The translations under genes were made by a program, and so were the position numbers. 64,000 nt of DNA from Pseudomonas neustonica (GTDB taxonomy: Bacteria; Pseudomonadota; Gammaproteobacteria; Pseudomonadales; Pseudomonadaceae): assembly GCF_003797945.1 (NCBI RefSeq), contig NZ_RKKU01000011.1, positions 1 through 64,000 on the forward strand. The letters run 5' to 3'. This document shows positions 26,073 through 35,065 of the stretch, piece after piece. A model generated the notes under the pieces. That model was not told the origin of the DNA. It ran no database searches and was given only the letters and a program-made list of their open reading frames with translations. Numbering within the stretch: the first letter of the stretch is position 1; every line of letters starts with the position of its first letter.

Positions 26073-26996
26073 ATGACAACGACAACCGCAAGCGGTGTCT
26101 CCCAGCAGCACGAGGCCAACCCGGAATTGTCGGCGCGCTGGCGCAGGGCTACCGAAGAGCCGGTCTGGATACGCTGGACGCTGATAACCATAGCCTTGAC
26201 CTTCCTTGGTCTCTTTCTGGTGCTGCCGCTATTGGTCGTACTGTACGGCGCATTCGAACAGGGGCTGGGAGTGTGGTTCGCCGCCATCAACGAGCCCGAT
26301 GCATGGGCAGCTATTCGCCTGTCTTTGCTGGTGGTGGTGATAGTTGTGCCGATCAACGTGCTCTTTGGTGTGGCCGCAGCCTGGGCTATCGCCAAGCACG
26401 AGTTTCGCGGCAAGCCGATTTTGATCTCGCTGATCGACATGCCTTTTGCCATCTCACCCGTGGTGGTGGGGCTGATCTTCGTGATCCTGTTCGGCTCGCA
26501 AGGCTGGCTTGGACCTTGGCTGGCGGCCCATGACATCCGCATCATTTTTGCGGTGCCCGGCATCATCATCGTGATCGCTTTCGGCACCATGCCATTCATT
26601 GCCCGCGAGTTGATTCCACTGATGCAGCAACAGGGCAAGGAGGAAGAAGAGGCTTCGCTGACGCTGGGCGCCAATGGCTGGAAGACCTTCTGGTACGTGA
26701 CGCTACCCAACATCAAGTGGGGGCTGATCTACGGCATCATCCTGTGCAACGCCCGCGCCCTCGGCGAGTTTGGCGCTGTGGCGGTGGTCTCCGGGCGGAT
26801 TCGCGGTGAGACCAACACCATGCCGCTGCACATTGAGGTGCTCTATAACGAATACATGTTTACCGCCGCTTTTGCCGTGTCCTCATTACTGACCGGGCTG
26901 GCGCTGGTAACAATCGCAATCAAGAGTTTTGTCGAATGGCTGGATGAGCGCAGCCGCGAATCTACCGCCATCAGCCATGAAGGGGCAGTGTCATGA
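26073..26996 (+). CDS. cysW: Sulfate ABC transporter permease CysW
   Basis: A 307-residue inner-membrane permease with the CysW-type loop [22 protein letters not shown] and the downstream [16 protein letters not shown] motif. It pairs with CysT. An N-terminal extension of about 45 residues precedes the first membrane helix. AGGAGAATCCC lies before the ATG, and its stop overlaps the cysA start by ATGA. Confidence 0.95.
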   Translation: MTTTTASGVSQQHEANPELSARWRRATEEPVWIRWTLITIALTFLGLFLVLPLLVVLYGAFEQGLGVWFAAINEPDAWAAIRLSLLVVVIVVPINVLFGVAAAWAIAKHEFRGKPILISLIDMPFAISPVVVGLIFVILFGSQGWLGPWLAAHDIRIIFAVPGIIIVIAFGTMPFIARELIPLMQQQGKEEEEASLTLGANGWKTFWYVTLPNIKWGLIYGIILCNARALGEFGAVAVVSGRIRGETNTMPLHIEVLYNEYMFTAAFAVSSLLTGLALVTIAIKSFVEWLDERSRESTAISHEGAVS

Positions 26997-28075
26997 GTAT
27001 CGAAATTGATCAGGTGAACAAGCGCTTCGGTGATTTCGTTGCCGTGGATAATGTCAGCCTCAGCTTGCATGACGGCGAGCTGACGGCGCTGCTGGGGCCG
27101 TCGGGCTCCGGCAAAACCACCTTGCTGCGGATTATCGCCGGGCTTGAACAGCCGGACTCGGGGCGTATTCGCTTCCAGGGCCAGGACACTACCGATCTGC
27201 ACGTCAGTGATCGCGGCGTGGGTTTCGTATTCCAACATTACGCCCTGTTCAAACACATGAGCGTGTACGAAAACGTAGCCTACGGCCTGACCGTCAAGCC
27301 ACGCAGCCAACGCCCGAGCAAGGCCGAGATCCGTAAGCGGGTGATGCATCTGCTGGAGATGGTGCAGCTGGACTGGACGGCCGATCGTTTGCCGTCGCAG
27401 TTGTCCGGTGGCCAGCGGCAGCGCATCGCCTTGGCGCGCGCCCTGGCGGTCGAACCTAAAGTGCTGTTGCTGGATGAACCCTTCGGCGCACTGGATGCCA
27501 AGGTGCGCGCTGAACTGCGTCGTTGGCTGCGGCGCTTGCACGACGAGATTCATGTGACCAGCGTGTTTGTGACCCACGATCAGGAAGAGGCCCTGGAAGT
27601 CTCCGACCGGGTGGTGGTGATGAACAAGGGCCGGGTCGAGCAGGATGGCAGCCCGGAGGATGTCTACGATCATCCGGCCAATCCCTTTGTGTATGGCTTT
27701 CTTGGTAATGTGAACTGCTTCAGTGCGCAGGTGCGCGATGGTGTGGCGAGTATCGGCCAGCTGCAGCTGGCAGCACCTGAGTTTGCCGGTCAGCAGCCCA
27801 GCAGAGCCACGGCCTATGTGCGGCCGCACGATATTGATGTGCTGACCAGCCAGCAGCGTGGCGCCCTGCACGCGCAGCTTGAACAGGTGTTGGTGGTAGG
27901 GCCGCAGGTACGGCTGGAGCTGCGCACCGCCGCCTCAGAGGCGGTAGTAAAGGTAGAGCTGCCGCGCTCGCGTTTTCGTGAGTTGGGATTACAGCAGGGC
28001 GCTGATGCCTGGCTGAAACCGCTGCATACGCGGGTATTTCTGAATGATGATCAGTTGGCGGATAACCGGGGTTAA
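26993..28075 (+). CDS. cysA: Sulfate/thiosulfate ABC transporter ATPase CysA
   Basis: A 360-residue ATPase with Walker [10 protein letters not shown] from residue 35, signature LSGGQRQR, Walker [12 protein letters not shown] and switch His in VTHDQEEA. The C-terminal regulatory part is of the TOBE type. It powers sulfate uptake through CysT and CysW. It is the last gene of the operon, followed by a strong terminator. Confidence 0.95.
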   Translation: MSIEIDQVNKRFGDFVAVDNVSLSLHDGELTALLGPSGSGKTTLLRIIAGLEQPDSGRIRFQGQDTTDLHVSDRGVGFVFQHYALFKHMSVYENVAYGLTVKPRSQRPSKAEIRKRVMHLLEMVQLDWTADRLPSQLSGGQRQRIALARALAVEPKVLLLDEPFGALDAKVRAELRRWLRRLHDEIHVTSVFVTHDQEEALEVSDRVVVMNKGRVEQDGSPEDVYDHPANPFVYGFLGNVNCFSAQVRDGVASIGQLQLAAPEFAGQQPSRATAYVRPHDIDVLTSQQRGALHAQLEQVLVVGPQVRLELRTAASEAVVKVELPRSRFRELGLQQGADAWLKPLHTRVFLNDDQLADNRG

Positions 28076-28100
28076 GTCTGCCAGCCAACGTCTGAAAACC

Positions 28101-28137
28101 AAACGCCGCCCGCTGCATCAGCAGTGGGCGGCGTTTT
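28101..28137 (+). terminator. Intrinsic terminator after cysA
   Basis: AAACGCCGCCC pairs with GGGCGGCGTTT, with an inner CTGC/GCAG stem, an ATCA loop and a TTTT end. It lies 26 bases after the cysA stop, between convergent genes, and may also stop weak leftward transcription. Confidence 0.85.
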
Positions 28138-28168
28138 GTCGTCTGCGGTGGTATTACTTATTAACTGC

Positions 28169-28990
28169 TCAGGGCGGCGGCAGATTAAGGCTGTCGGGCG
28201 TGATCAGGCCGTTGCGGCTGACCAGCAGGGCAAAGTGAATGACGTTTTCCAGCTCGCGGGTGTTGCCGGGCCAGCGATGGCGTTGCAAAGCGCTAACCGC
28301 GTCTTCGCTGATGGCGGGTAGCGGCAGCTCTAGACGCTCGGCGTACATGGCCAGAAAATACTCTGCTAACGGCAGGATATCGGCTGGGCGCTGGCGTAGC
28401 GGCGGCAGGGCAATGAAACCGGCATTCAGATACTCAAACAACTCGGCGCTAAAGGTGCCTGCCCAGACGGCGCGGGCCAGATCGATGCTGGTCGCGGCAA
28501 TCAGGCGCACCGCTAACGGCGTTGGCTGTGTGGTGCCCACGCGGTGTATCTCGCCGGTTTGCAGCGTGGCCAGCAGCTGGTCTTGCAGGCAGCGTGGCAA
28601 GTCGGCGATTTCGTCCAGATAGAGTGTGCCGCCCGTGGCTGAACCGACCCAGCCGGTTCGCCCGGCCGCACTGGGGCGAGACTGCCCGGCGCTGTGGCCA
28701 AAGAGCTCGGCCTGCGCCTGCGCGCCGCCGAGGGCGCCGCAGTTGACGGCCACAAACAGGCCGGAGCGTTGGCTGGAGCGATGAATCTGCCGGGCCAGCA
28801 GTTCTTTGCCGGAGCCGGTTTCACCCTGAATCAGTATCGCCAACGAGGTGGGCGCCAAGGCTTCCAGCTCAGCGTGCAGACGCTGCGAGCGTGGGTCGAT
28901 AAACACCAGCGCCTTGGCGCGAATGCTGATTGGGCTTCTGTCGGCGTCAGCGAAGGTCAGCAGCGCGCCTGGGGGCTGTAGCGGTCTCAT
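28169..28990 (-). CDS. Degenerate sigma-54-activator-like AAA+ protein lacking DNA-binding domain
   Basis: A 273-residue protein made almost only of a sigma-54-interaction AAA+ domain. Walker A is GETGSGKE (56-63), Walker B GGTLYLDEIAD (120-130), with sensor segments LPPLRQRPADI and WPGNTRELENV. The GAFTGA loop that normally touches sigma-54 aligns with GQSRPS (102-107), and the chain ends at LNLPPP without the C-terminal Fis-type helix-turn-helix. Conventional sigma-54 activation is therefore unlikely; a remodelled ATPase role or decay are alternatives. It follows the RBBP9-like gene by ten bases and faces the cys operon. Confidence 0.8.
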   Translation of the reverse strand: MRPLQPPGALLTFADADRSPISIRAKALVFIDPRSQRLHAELEALAPTSLAILIQGETGSGKELLARQIHRSSQRSGLFVAVNCGALGGAQAQAELFGHSAGQSRPSAAGRTGWVGSATGGTLYLDEIADLPRCLQDQLLATLQTGEIHRVGTTQPTPLAVRLIAATSIDLARAVWAGTFSAELFEYLNAGFIALPPLRQRPADILPLAEYFLAMYAERLELPLPAISEDAVSALQRHRWPGNTRELENVIHFALLVSRNGLITPDSLNLPPP

Positions 28991-29000
28991 AAGGCCTCTT

Positions 29001-29582
29001 TTAAGCCTGTTTCAGTGCCTGCTGTTCAATCTGCCGTTGCAGCTGGTACAGGTAGGCGAAGCCGGCTTCCCATTGGGTGAAGCCGGCGCTTGTATTGATG
29101 TGTCCTGCCTGCTCCAGCACCACAGCGCGGCTGCCCCATTGGTTGGCCAGGCACAAGGCCCGTTCTGCGCTCGCGGCAGGATCGTTGGTGGAGCCAATCA
29201 GCAGGCTGGGAAAGGGCAATACCGCATTGGGGATGGGGGCAAAATTCTGCAATGCCGGCGCGCAGTTGGCGCGTTCGACATCGGCGGGCGCCACCAGCAG
29301 GGCGCCCTTGATACGGCTGAGTAGCGCCGGGCTGGCCTGCGCCGCCCAGTGCGCCAGGGTAATGCAGCCCAGGCTATGGGCAATCAGGATGGTCGGCGCT
29401 GGATCGGCAGCGATCTGCTGCTCAAGCTGCGCGACCCAGTCTGCCCGCAGTGGCCATTGCCAGTCGTGCTGTTCTACCCGCTGGGCGTTGGGCAGCAACT
29501 GCTGCCAGTGGCTTTGCCAATGCTGCGGGCCGGAGCCTTGCCAGCCGGGCAGGATTAGATACCGAGTGAGTGCAGTGGTCAT
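29001..29582 (-). CDS. RBBP9/YdeN-family alpha/beta hydrolase
   Basis: A 193-residue serine hydrolase. The family start LPGWQGSGPQHWQSHW is clear, and a catalytic triad is visible as Ser70 (AHSLGC), Asp134 (GSTNDP) and His161 (AGHINT). The substrate is unknown. It sits 23 bases after the OprD-like gene and ten before the AAA+ gene, so the three are probably one leftward operon facing the sulfate locus. Confidence 0.87.
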   Translation of the reverse strand: MTTALTRYLILPGWQGSGPQHWQSHWQQLLPNAQRVEQHDWQWPLRADWVAQLEQQIAADPAPTILIAHSLGCITLAHWAAQASPALLSRIKGALLVAPADVERANCAPALQNFAPIPNAVLPFPSLLIGSTNDPAASAERALCLANQWGSRAVVLEQAGHINTSAGFTQWEAGFAYLYQLQRQIEQQALKQA

Positions 29583-29605
29583 GCGGGAGTCCTCCGGTTG
29601 GCCGG

Positions 29606-30913
29606 TTACAACAGGGCGATGTTGTAGCTGAGAATCACCCGGGTTTCGTCGATGTCACGCTGCCCGGCAACACTGCTGCGCAGGCTGGCATTGCGCAGCG
29701 AGAGGCCGAGGTTTTTCAGTGGGCCTGTCTGCACGCTGTAGTCCAGGCGCAGGTCGCGTTCCCATTCGCTGTCGTTGCTGGCGCTGGCAGCATCCACATC
29801 GTTGCCGCTCAGGTAGGTGACGGTAGCTTTCAATCCGGGTGCTCCAACCTGTGCAAAGTCGTAGGCATAGCGAGCCAGTGCGGTGCGCTCACCGGCCCGC
29901 TGAAATTTGCCGATCTGCGAGTCGGTGATCAGGTAGGCGCTGGAACCATCGCCGTTATTGACGAACGGGAAGTCGCTGTCGCCACTCAGGTGCTGGTAGC
30001 CCAGACCCAGGTTGTGGCCGCCGAGCGCATAGCTGAACAAAGCGCTGTAGGCGCGGTTGTCTACCTTGCCCTGATTATCGAAGCCTCTGGCGGCGTAACC
30101 GGCTTTGCCATCGGCGTTGGCACCCTCGGCATTGCTGTCAAAGAAGCGAAGGTCGCTGGAGACTTTGCCCGCACCCAGCGCGAAGCTGTGGCGTGTACCC
30201 AGAAAATGTTGGCGGTAGTAATCCTGCAGCTCGGCAAAGTAGTAGCTCAGGGTCAGATTATCATTCAGCGCATAGTCGCCACCGGCAAAGCGGAACTGAT
30301 CAACGCGTTCCTGGCCACCGGCGATGCGTAGCGCTTCATAGTCGCTGGAGGCACGACCACTGGCCCGGTCGATTTGCCCGAGGTTGAATGTCAGGCCGGA
30401 TACATCGGTTGAGGTCAGTTGGCCGCCGCGAAAGGTTTGCGGCAGCAGGCGACCATCGTTGGCTGAGAGAATGGGCAGAGCAGGGCGCAGGGCGCCATAG
30501 CGCAGCTCGGTTTTAGCTAGGCGCGCTTTGGCGGTCAGATCTACCCGACCAAAGTTGCTTGTTGCACTGTTGTCGCTTTCCAACGGAAACAGCGTGCCGG
30601 GGTTGCGATTGCGGCCAGCCTTGTTGGTGCGGCCGCCGGAATCCAGGCGCAGGCCAAACTGGCCCAGCGCGTCGACCCCAAAACCTACGGTGCCAGCAGT
30701 AAAACCGGAGCGTAGATCCAGCAGAAAGCCCTGGCCCCATTCCTCGGTTTTGGACGGCGCGGCGCTGCCGCTGCGGTTGTCCTGATTGATGTAGAAATTG
30801 CGTAGCGCCAGGTTGGCGCTGGCGTCATCGATAAAATCGGTTTGTGCGGCTGCCGCGGAAACCTGAAAGGCCAGCCCGGTGGCGACTGCGCCGGCAAGAT
30901 ATTTGGATCGCAT
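29606..30913 (-). CDS. OprD-family outer membrane porin
   Basis: A 435-residue outer-membrane porin with signal peptide (MRSKYLAGAVATGLAFQVSAAAA) followed by DFIDDASANLALRNFYIN, typical of the OprD family. Alternating beta-strand patterns run throughout, and the chain ends in an aromatic/aliphatic strand (VILSYNIALL). OprD porins pass amino acids or small aromatic and organic acids. The ATG at 30913 follows TGGAG; a longer in-frame reading would block the signal peptide. The long AT-rich upstream region suggests regulated expression. The substrate is not known. Confidence 0.9.
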   Translation of the reverse strand: MRSKYLAGAVATGLAFQVSAAAAQTDFIDDASANLALRNFYINQDNRSGSAAPSKTEEWGQGFLLDLRSGFTAGTVGFGVDALGQFGLRLDSGGRTNKAGRNRNPGTLFPLESDNSATSNFGRVDLTAKARLAKTELRYGALRPALPILSANDGRLLPQTFRGGQLTSTDVSGLTFNLGQIDRASGRASSDYEALRIAGGQERVDQFRFAGGDYALNDNLTLSYYFAELQDYYRQHFLGTRHSFALGAGKVSSDLRFFDSNAEGANADGKAGYAARGFDNQGKVDNRAYSALFSYALGGHNLGLGYQHLSGDSDFPFVNNGDGSSAYLITDSQIGKFQRAGERTALARYAYDFAQVGAPGLKATVTYLSGNDVDAASASNDSEWERDLRLDYSVQTGPLKNLGLSLRNASLRSSVAGQRDIDETRVILSYNIALL

Positions 30914-31360
30914 GGAAATACTCCAGATGACTTTAGTGAGTGCTCGCAGCTGGGCTCTGCGTTGTCGCGTGGCTTGGCTGACCAATATGAATGTTGGGTG
31001 ACACGGAGGTTACTCTAAGGCTGCCTTGTGCGAACTCAAAATAATATAAATCTATTTTTATAGTTCTTTTTGGAATATAGATGGCGGGGTTGTTGCGTGC
31101 TACTGCACCGCCTCAGTGCAGCTTGGGTGGGCAGCGCTGGTACCGATATAGACAGTCACAGCGGTTTACAGACTGCATCGCTCAAGCCTGCTCGGTCATT
31201 GCCTGGCCCCTGCTGCCAGTCGTGTTCAGTACGGTACGGTGTTTGCTTGGTTCTGCGCTGGCCTGGGATTTTCTTGGCGTAACCGGGCTGCGCAACCCTT
31301 TCTCGTCTCGCTGGTTAATCCCGACCGATAAGAGCCATTCACCCTAAGGAGTAGAGTTAC
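30914..31360. other. 447-bp divergent intergenic region
   Basis: No supported gene. It separates the leftward OprD-type porin and the rightward hydrolase. An AT-rich segment at about 31040-31080 (TATAAATC and TTTTTATAG motifs) is the most likely promoter area; the rest shows nothing recognisable. Confidence 0.6.
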
Positions 31361-31999
31361 ATGAGCAAGCCGTTGGTCAAATGGGCGCTTAATCCCGCGC
31401 GCAGTGCCGTGATTGTGGTTGATATGCAGAGAGTGTTTTGTGAGCCTGATGGCGCCTTGTACGTCAAACATACCGCCAGCATTATTGAACCGATTCAGGC
31501 GCTGACCGCCGCGGCTCGAAGCGCTGGCCTGCCTGTGGTCTATCTGCGTCATATCGTGCGCGGCGACGGCTCGGATACCGGGCGCATGCGTGACCTTTAC
31601 CCTAATGTCGATCAGATCCTCGCACGCGGCGATCCCTATGTTGACGTTATCGAAGCGCTCCAGCCGCAACCGGGTGATATCACTATTGATAAGCTGTTCT
31701 ACAGCGGCTTTCACAATACCGACCTGGATACCGTGCTGCGGGCGCGTGACGTGGACACCATCATCGTCTGTGGCACCGTCACCAACGTTTGCTGTGAAAC
31801 CACCATTCGTGATGGCGTGCATCGCGAATACAAGGTGATTGCGCTAAGCGACGCCAATGCCGCGATGGACTACCCCGACCTGGGCTTTGGCCCGGTCTCC
31901 GCTGAGGAGGTTCAGCGCACCTCGCTCACCACCATCGCCTACGAGTTTGGTGAGGTCACCACTACGGCGGATGTGATTGGTCGCATAGAGCAGGGCTGA
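31361..31999 (+). CDS. Isochorismatase-family cysteine hydrolase
   Basis: A 212-residue cysteine hydrolase with an intact catalytic triad: Asp21 (VVDMQRVF), Lys111 (IDKLFYSGF) and Cys144 (GTVTNVCCETT), followed by the expected C-terminal helices. Relatives include RutB-type ureidoacrylate amidohydrolases and other small amidases; the substrate is not defined here. AAGGAG precedes the ATG. Unlike the hydrolase at 39-785 it is full length, which makes a useful comparison. Confidence 0.88.
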   Translation: MSKPLVKWALNPARSAVIVVDMQRVFCEPDGALYVKHTASIIEPIQALTAAARSAGLPVVYLRHIVRGDGSDTGRMRDLYPNVDQILARGDPYVDVIEALQPQPGDITIDKLFYSGFHNTDLDTVLRARDVDTIIVCGTVTNVCCETTIRDGVHREYKVIALSDANAAMDYPDLGFGPVSAEEVQRTSLTTIAYEFGEVTTTADVIGRIEQG

Positions 32000-32043
32000 G
32001 TGTTGCCTGTTCAGTGAGCGCAAGTTTTTTGGGTCGCCGGGGC

Positions 32044-32190
32044 TCAGGCGTCCAGTCGGTCCGGTTCTTCCAGAAACGGCAGCTGGGCTGCGTCTTCCAG
32101 TTCGTCGTCCGGATGGTTTGCCAGGCTGGCGCTGACGGCGAGGAAAAAACCGATCAGCGTCACTAAGGCGACTATTTCAGAGATCAGCAT
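32044..32190 (-). CDS. 48-residue membrane protein downstream of ccoN
   Basis: One transmembrane helix (ISEIVALVTLIGFFLAVSASLA, residues 3-24) followed by an acidic tail (DDELEDAAQLPFLEEPDRLDA). AGGAG precedes the ATG at 32190. It lies 20 bases after the ccoN stop, in the position a CcoQ-like accessory might take, but without clear CcoQ sequence identity. A role in oxidase assembly or stability is inferred only from position. Confidence 0.7.
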   Translation of the reverse strand: MLISEIVALVTLIGFFLAVSASLANHPDDELEDAAQLPFLEEPDRLDA

Positions 32191-32209
32191 GGTATGAGCT
32201 CCTGTGTTG

Positions 32210-33643
32210 TCAGTGGGCGGTTGCCAGGGCGCCAGTCTGTGCCTCGAGCTGGCGTGCCGCGCGTACAGTGCGCCAGGTATTCCAGGCCATGCACAGCATG
32301 CCCGTGAGAAAGAAGGCGCCGCCAATGACTCGTACTACGTAACCCGGATGGCTGGCCTCCAGCGCTTCGACAAACGAGTAGGTCGGCGTACCGTCGACAT
32401 TCACTGCGCGCCACATCAGGCCCTGGGTAATGCCGTTGACCCACATGGCGACGATGTATAACACCGTGCCGATGGTCGCCAGCCAGAAGTGCAGGTTGAT
32501 CAACCCGGTGCTGTGCATTTTCTCCACCCCGAACACCTTGGGAATCAGGTGATACAGCGAGCCAAAGGTGATCATCGCGACCCAACCCAGAGCGCCTGCA
32601 TGTACGTGGCCAATGGTCCAGTCAGTATAGTGCGACAGCGCGTTCACGGTTTTGATCGCCATCATCGGTCCTTCAAAGGTGGACATGCCGTAGAAGGCCA
32701 GGGCAACCACCAGGAAACGCAGGATCGGATCGGTGCGCAACTGATGCCACGAGCCGGATAGCGTCATCATGCCGTTGATCATGCCGCCCCAGCTGGGCGC
32801 CAACAGAATCAGCGACATCACCATGCCGAGCGATTGCGCCCAGTCTGGCAGGGCGGTGTAGTGCAGGTGGTGAGGGCCGGCCCAGATGTACAGGGTGATC
32901 AGCGCCCAAAAGTGCACGATGGATAGGCGGTAGGAGTAAACCGGCCGGTTCACCTGCTTGGGTACAAAGTAATACATCATGCCGAGAAAGCCGGTGGTCA
33001 GGAAAAAGCCCACCGCGTTGTGCCCGTACCACCACTGCACCATGGCATCGGTCGCGCCGGCATAGACCGGGTAGGACTTGAACCAGCTGATCGGGATCGA
33101 GGCGTGGTTAACAATATGCAGCACGGCGATAACCAGAATGAAGGCACCGAAGAACCAGTTGCCAACATAAATATGACGGGTCTTGCGGCGCATTACTGTG
33201 CCGAAAAACACCACCGCGTAGGCCACCCAAACGATGGCCATCACCACCGCGCCGGTGAACTCGATCTCGGCATATTCTTTGGTCGTGGTCAGACCCTGTG
33301 GCAGCGTGACCAGCATGATGATGATCACTGCCTGCCAGCCCCAGAAGGTAAAGGCCGTTAGGCGCGGCGCAATCAGCGGCGTTTGGCAGGTACGCTGCAC
33401 CGCATAGTAGCTGGCGGCGAACTGTGCGCTCCCGGCAAAGCCGAAAATTACCAGGCTGGTATGCAGCGGGCGCAGGCGGCCAAAGCTGGTCCAGGGCAGA
33501 TCAAAGTTCAGGGCTGGCCAAACCAGCTGCGAAGCGACCAATAGCCCGACAGACATACCTACCACGCCCCACACGACCGTCATGATGGCGAACTGGCGTA
33601 CCACCCGGTAGTTATAGGGCTGCACAGCACCTGTGTTTTGCAT
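32210..33643 (-). CDS. ccoN: cbb3-type cytochrome oxidase catalytic subunit, orphan isoform
   Basis: A 477-residue heme-copper oxidase subunit I of the cbb3 class. Heme and CuB ligand regions are visible: [29 protein letters not shown] and [11 protein letters not shown]. No ccoO or ccoP lies nearby, so it must borrow those subunits from another locus. This matches orphan CcoN isoforms such as P. aeruginosa CcoN4, which confers cyanide tolerance (established for that organism). The neighbours (MocR, ccoG, siroheme reductase) match that block. AAAGG precedes the ATG. Confidence 0.9.
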   Translation of the reverse strand: MQNTGAVQPYNYRVVRQFAIMTVVWGVVGMSVGLLVASQLVWPALNFDLPWTSFGRLRPLHTSLVIFGFAGSAQFAASYYAVQRTCQTPLIAPRLTAFTFWGWQAVIIIMLVTLPQGLTTTKEYAEIEFTGAVVMAIVWVAYAVVFFGTVMRRKTRHIYVGNWFFGAFILVIAVLHIVNHASIPISWFKSYPVYAGATDAMVQWWYGHNAVGFFLTTGFLGMMYYFVPKQVNRPVYSYRLSIVHFWALITLYIWAGPHHLHYTALPDWAQSLGMVMSLILLAPSWGGMINGMMTLSGSWHQLRTDPILRFLVVALAFYGMSTFEGPMMAIKTVNALSHYTDWTIGHVHAGALGWVAMITFGSLYHLIPKVFGVEKMHSTGLINLHFWLATIGTVLYIVAMWVNGITQGLMWRAVNVDGTPTYSFVEALEASHPGYVVRVIGGAFFLTGMLCMAWNTWRTVRAARQLEAQTGALATAH

Positions 33644-33774
33644 CTTGAAAACCTTTCTGACAGTGACTGCGGCCGTAGCCGCAAAAGTAGCAGCACTGTA
33701 GAAAAGATAAGCAAAGCAAAACAGACTCAGAAGTTAAGCCATAATGCAGATCAGATGGCGTTCCCCTGAGTGCT

Positions 33775-34944
33775 CTACCCCGTGGTCAGGTGGCGGGCAA
33801 TACCGCGTTTTAGCGGTATCAGCTGCTGCGCCGCGCGCAGCGCCGCGCCGCGCAGCAAACGCATAGGCAGACGATCGTTGGTGTAGCATTCAACCAGCAG
33901 GTTGGTGGCCTGGTACAGCGGCCAGGTCGCCATTCGTTGTTGCCGCTCATAACGTGCCAGTAGGGCGTGCGCGCCGATATCGCGGTGGCGTTGATGGGCT
34001 TCTCTGAGCAAGTGACTCAAGCGCTGTACGCTGGACAGGCCGAAGTTGAAACCGTGTGCCGTGACTGGATGCATACCCACGGCGGCGTCGCCAATGAGCG
34101 CACTGCGATGCGCTACGAGGTGGCGAGCGTAGGCGCCGACCAATGGGTAAACATGGCGGCCACTGGCAAGTTCCATGCTGCCCAGCCGACCGCAGAAGCG
34201 CGCTTCCATTTCGCGGGCGAAGGCCAGCGGGTCCATCTCGTGTAGTTTCTCGATCTCGCGTGGCGGCAGGGTGACGACCACAGAGGACTGGCGACCATTT
34301 AGCGGCAGCAGAGCTAACGTTTGGCCGTAGCCAAACCACTCCCAGGCAACCTGCTGATGGTCGACCTCGTGGTTCATGCGGCAGACCATCATGCTCTTGC
34401 CAAAATCTTTCATCTGGGCGCCAATGCCGAGCAGACGACGGGTGTCTGAAAAGCGGCTGTCGGCGGCGACCAGAAGACGGGCTTCGAGTTGGGTGCCGTC
34501 GCTCAGCGCCAGCTCAACGCCGCCGTTGTGCTGGCGCAGCTGACGTAAACGGGTCTCGCATAGCAGCTGCACGCCGCCGACCGCCTGCACGCTTTGCCAG
34601 GCGGCCTGGCGAATCGCTCGATTGGCCACCAGGTGTCCCAGATGATCGGCGCCGGCGTACCCGGCCTGAATTTGCAAAGCAAAGGGTGACGGTCCATTGA
34701 GCACCTGTGCGTCGCGCAGCAGGGCAACGTCCTCCTGTGGCAAGCGTGACCAGATATCGAGTTCTTCGAGTATGGCGCGCGAGGTATGGGTAAGGGCAAT
34801 CTCGCGACCATCGAACACCGGATCGGCCAGGCTACTCTCTTTCTGGCGTTCGATCAGTACGATTGAAAGTCCTGTTTCGGCCAGTGCCCGCGCCAGGCAA
34901 AGTCCGCTTGGTCCGGCACCGATGATGGCAATATCGCAGTTCAT
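33775..34944 (-). CDS. UbiH/UbiM-like FAD-dependent hydroxylase
   Basis: A 389-residue flavoprotein monooxygenase. The N-terminal dinucleotide fold has GAGPSG (residues 8-13), the middle has LLVAADSRFS and the C-terminal FAD motif is ALIGDAAVGMHPVTAHGFNFGL. This pattern belongs to the UbiH/UbiF/UbiM ubiquinone hydroxylases and related enzymes. TGGAGAG lies nine bases before the ATG at 34944. Its placement between the MocR gene and ccoN suggests quinone supply or modification linked to the oxidase, which is inference. Confidence 0.82.
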   Translation of the reverse strand: MNCDIAIIGAGPSGLCLARALAETGLSIVLIERQKESSLADPVFDGREIALTHTSRAILEELDIWSRLPQEDVALLRDAQVLNGPSPFALQIQAGYAGADHLGHLVANRAIRQAAWQSVQAVGGVQLLCETRLRQLRQHNGGVELALSDGTQLEARLLVAADSRFSDTRRLLGIGAQMKDFGKSMMVCRMNHEVDHQQVAWEWFGYGQTLALLPLNGRQSSVVVTLPPREIEKLHEMDPLAFAREMEARFCGRLGSMELASGRHVYPLVGAYARHLVAHRSALIGDAAVGMHPVTAHGFNFGLSSVQRLSHLLREAHQRHRDIGAHALLARYERQQRMATWPLYQATNLLVECYTNDRLPMRLLRGAALRAAQQLIPLKRGIARHLTTG

Positions 34945-35065
34945 GCGCAGCGTCTCTCCAGAGGTGAAAGGCCTCCAGTCTGAACGTGCTTGTGGCATCG
35001 AATATTGCGCTGGGTCAGTGTGCGGTCTGAGGCGGCTGCGGTCGGGTGTCGCAGCCGGAAGGAGG

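Noticed and set aside
26843-27871. Open frame of 342 codons opposite cysW and cysA
   Set aside because: CysA motifs on the other strand are complete; the antisense frame is His/Gln-rich and has no family pattern.
32044-32325. A 93-residue reading of the small gene after ccoN
   Set aside because: The upstream part overlaps ccoN in another frame and lacks a ribosome binding site; AGGAG supports the 48-residue start at 32190.
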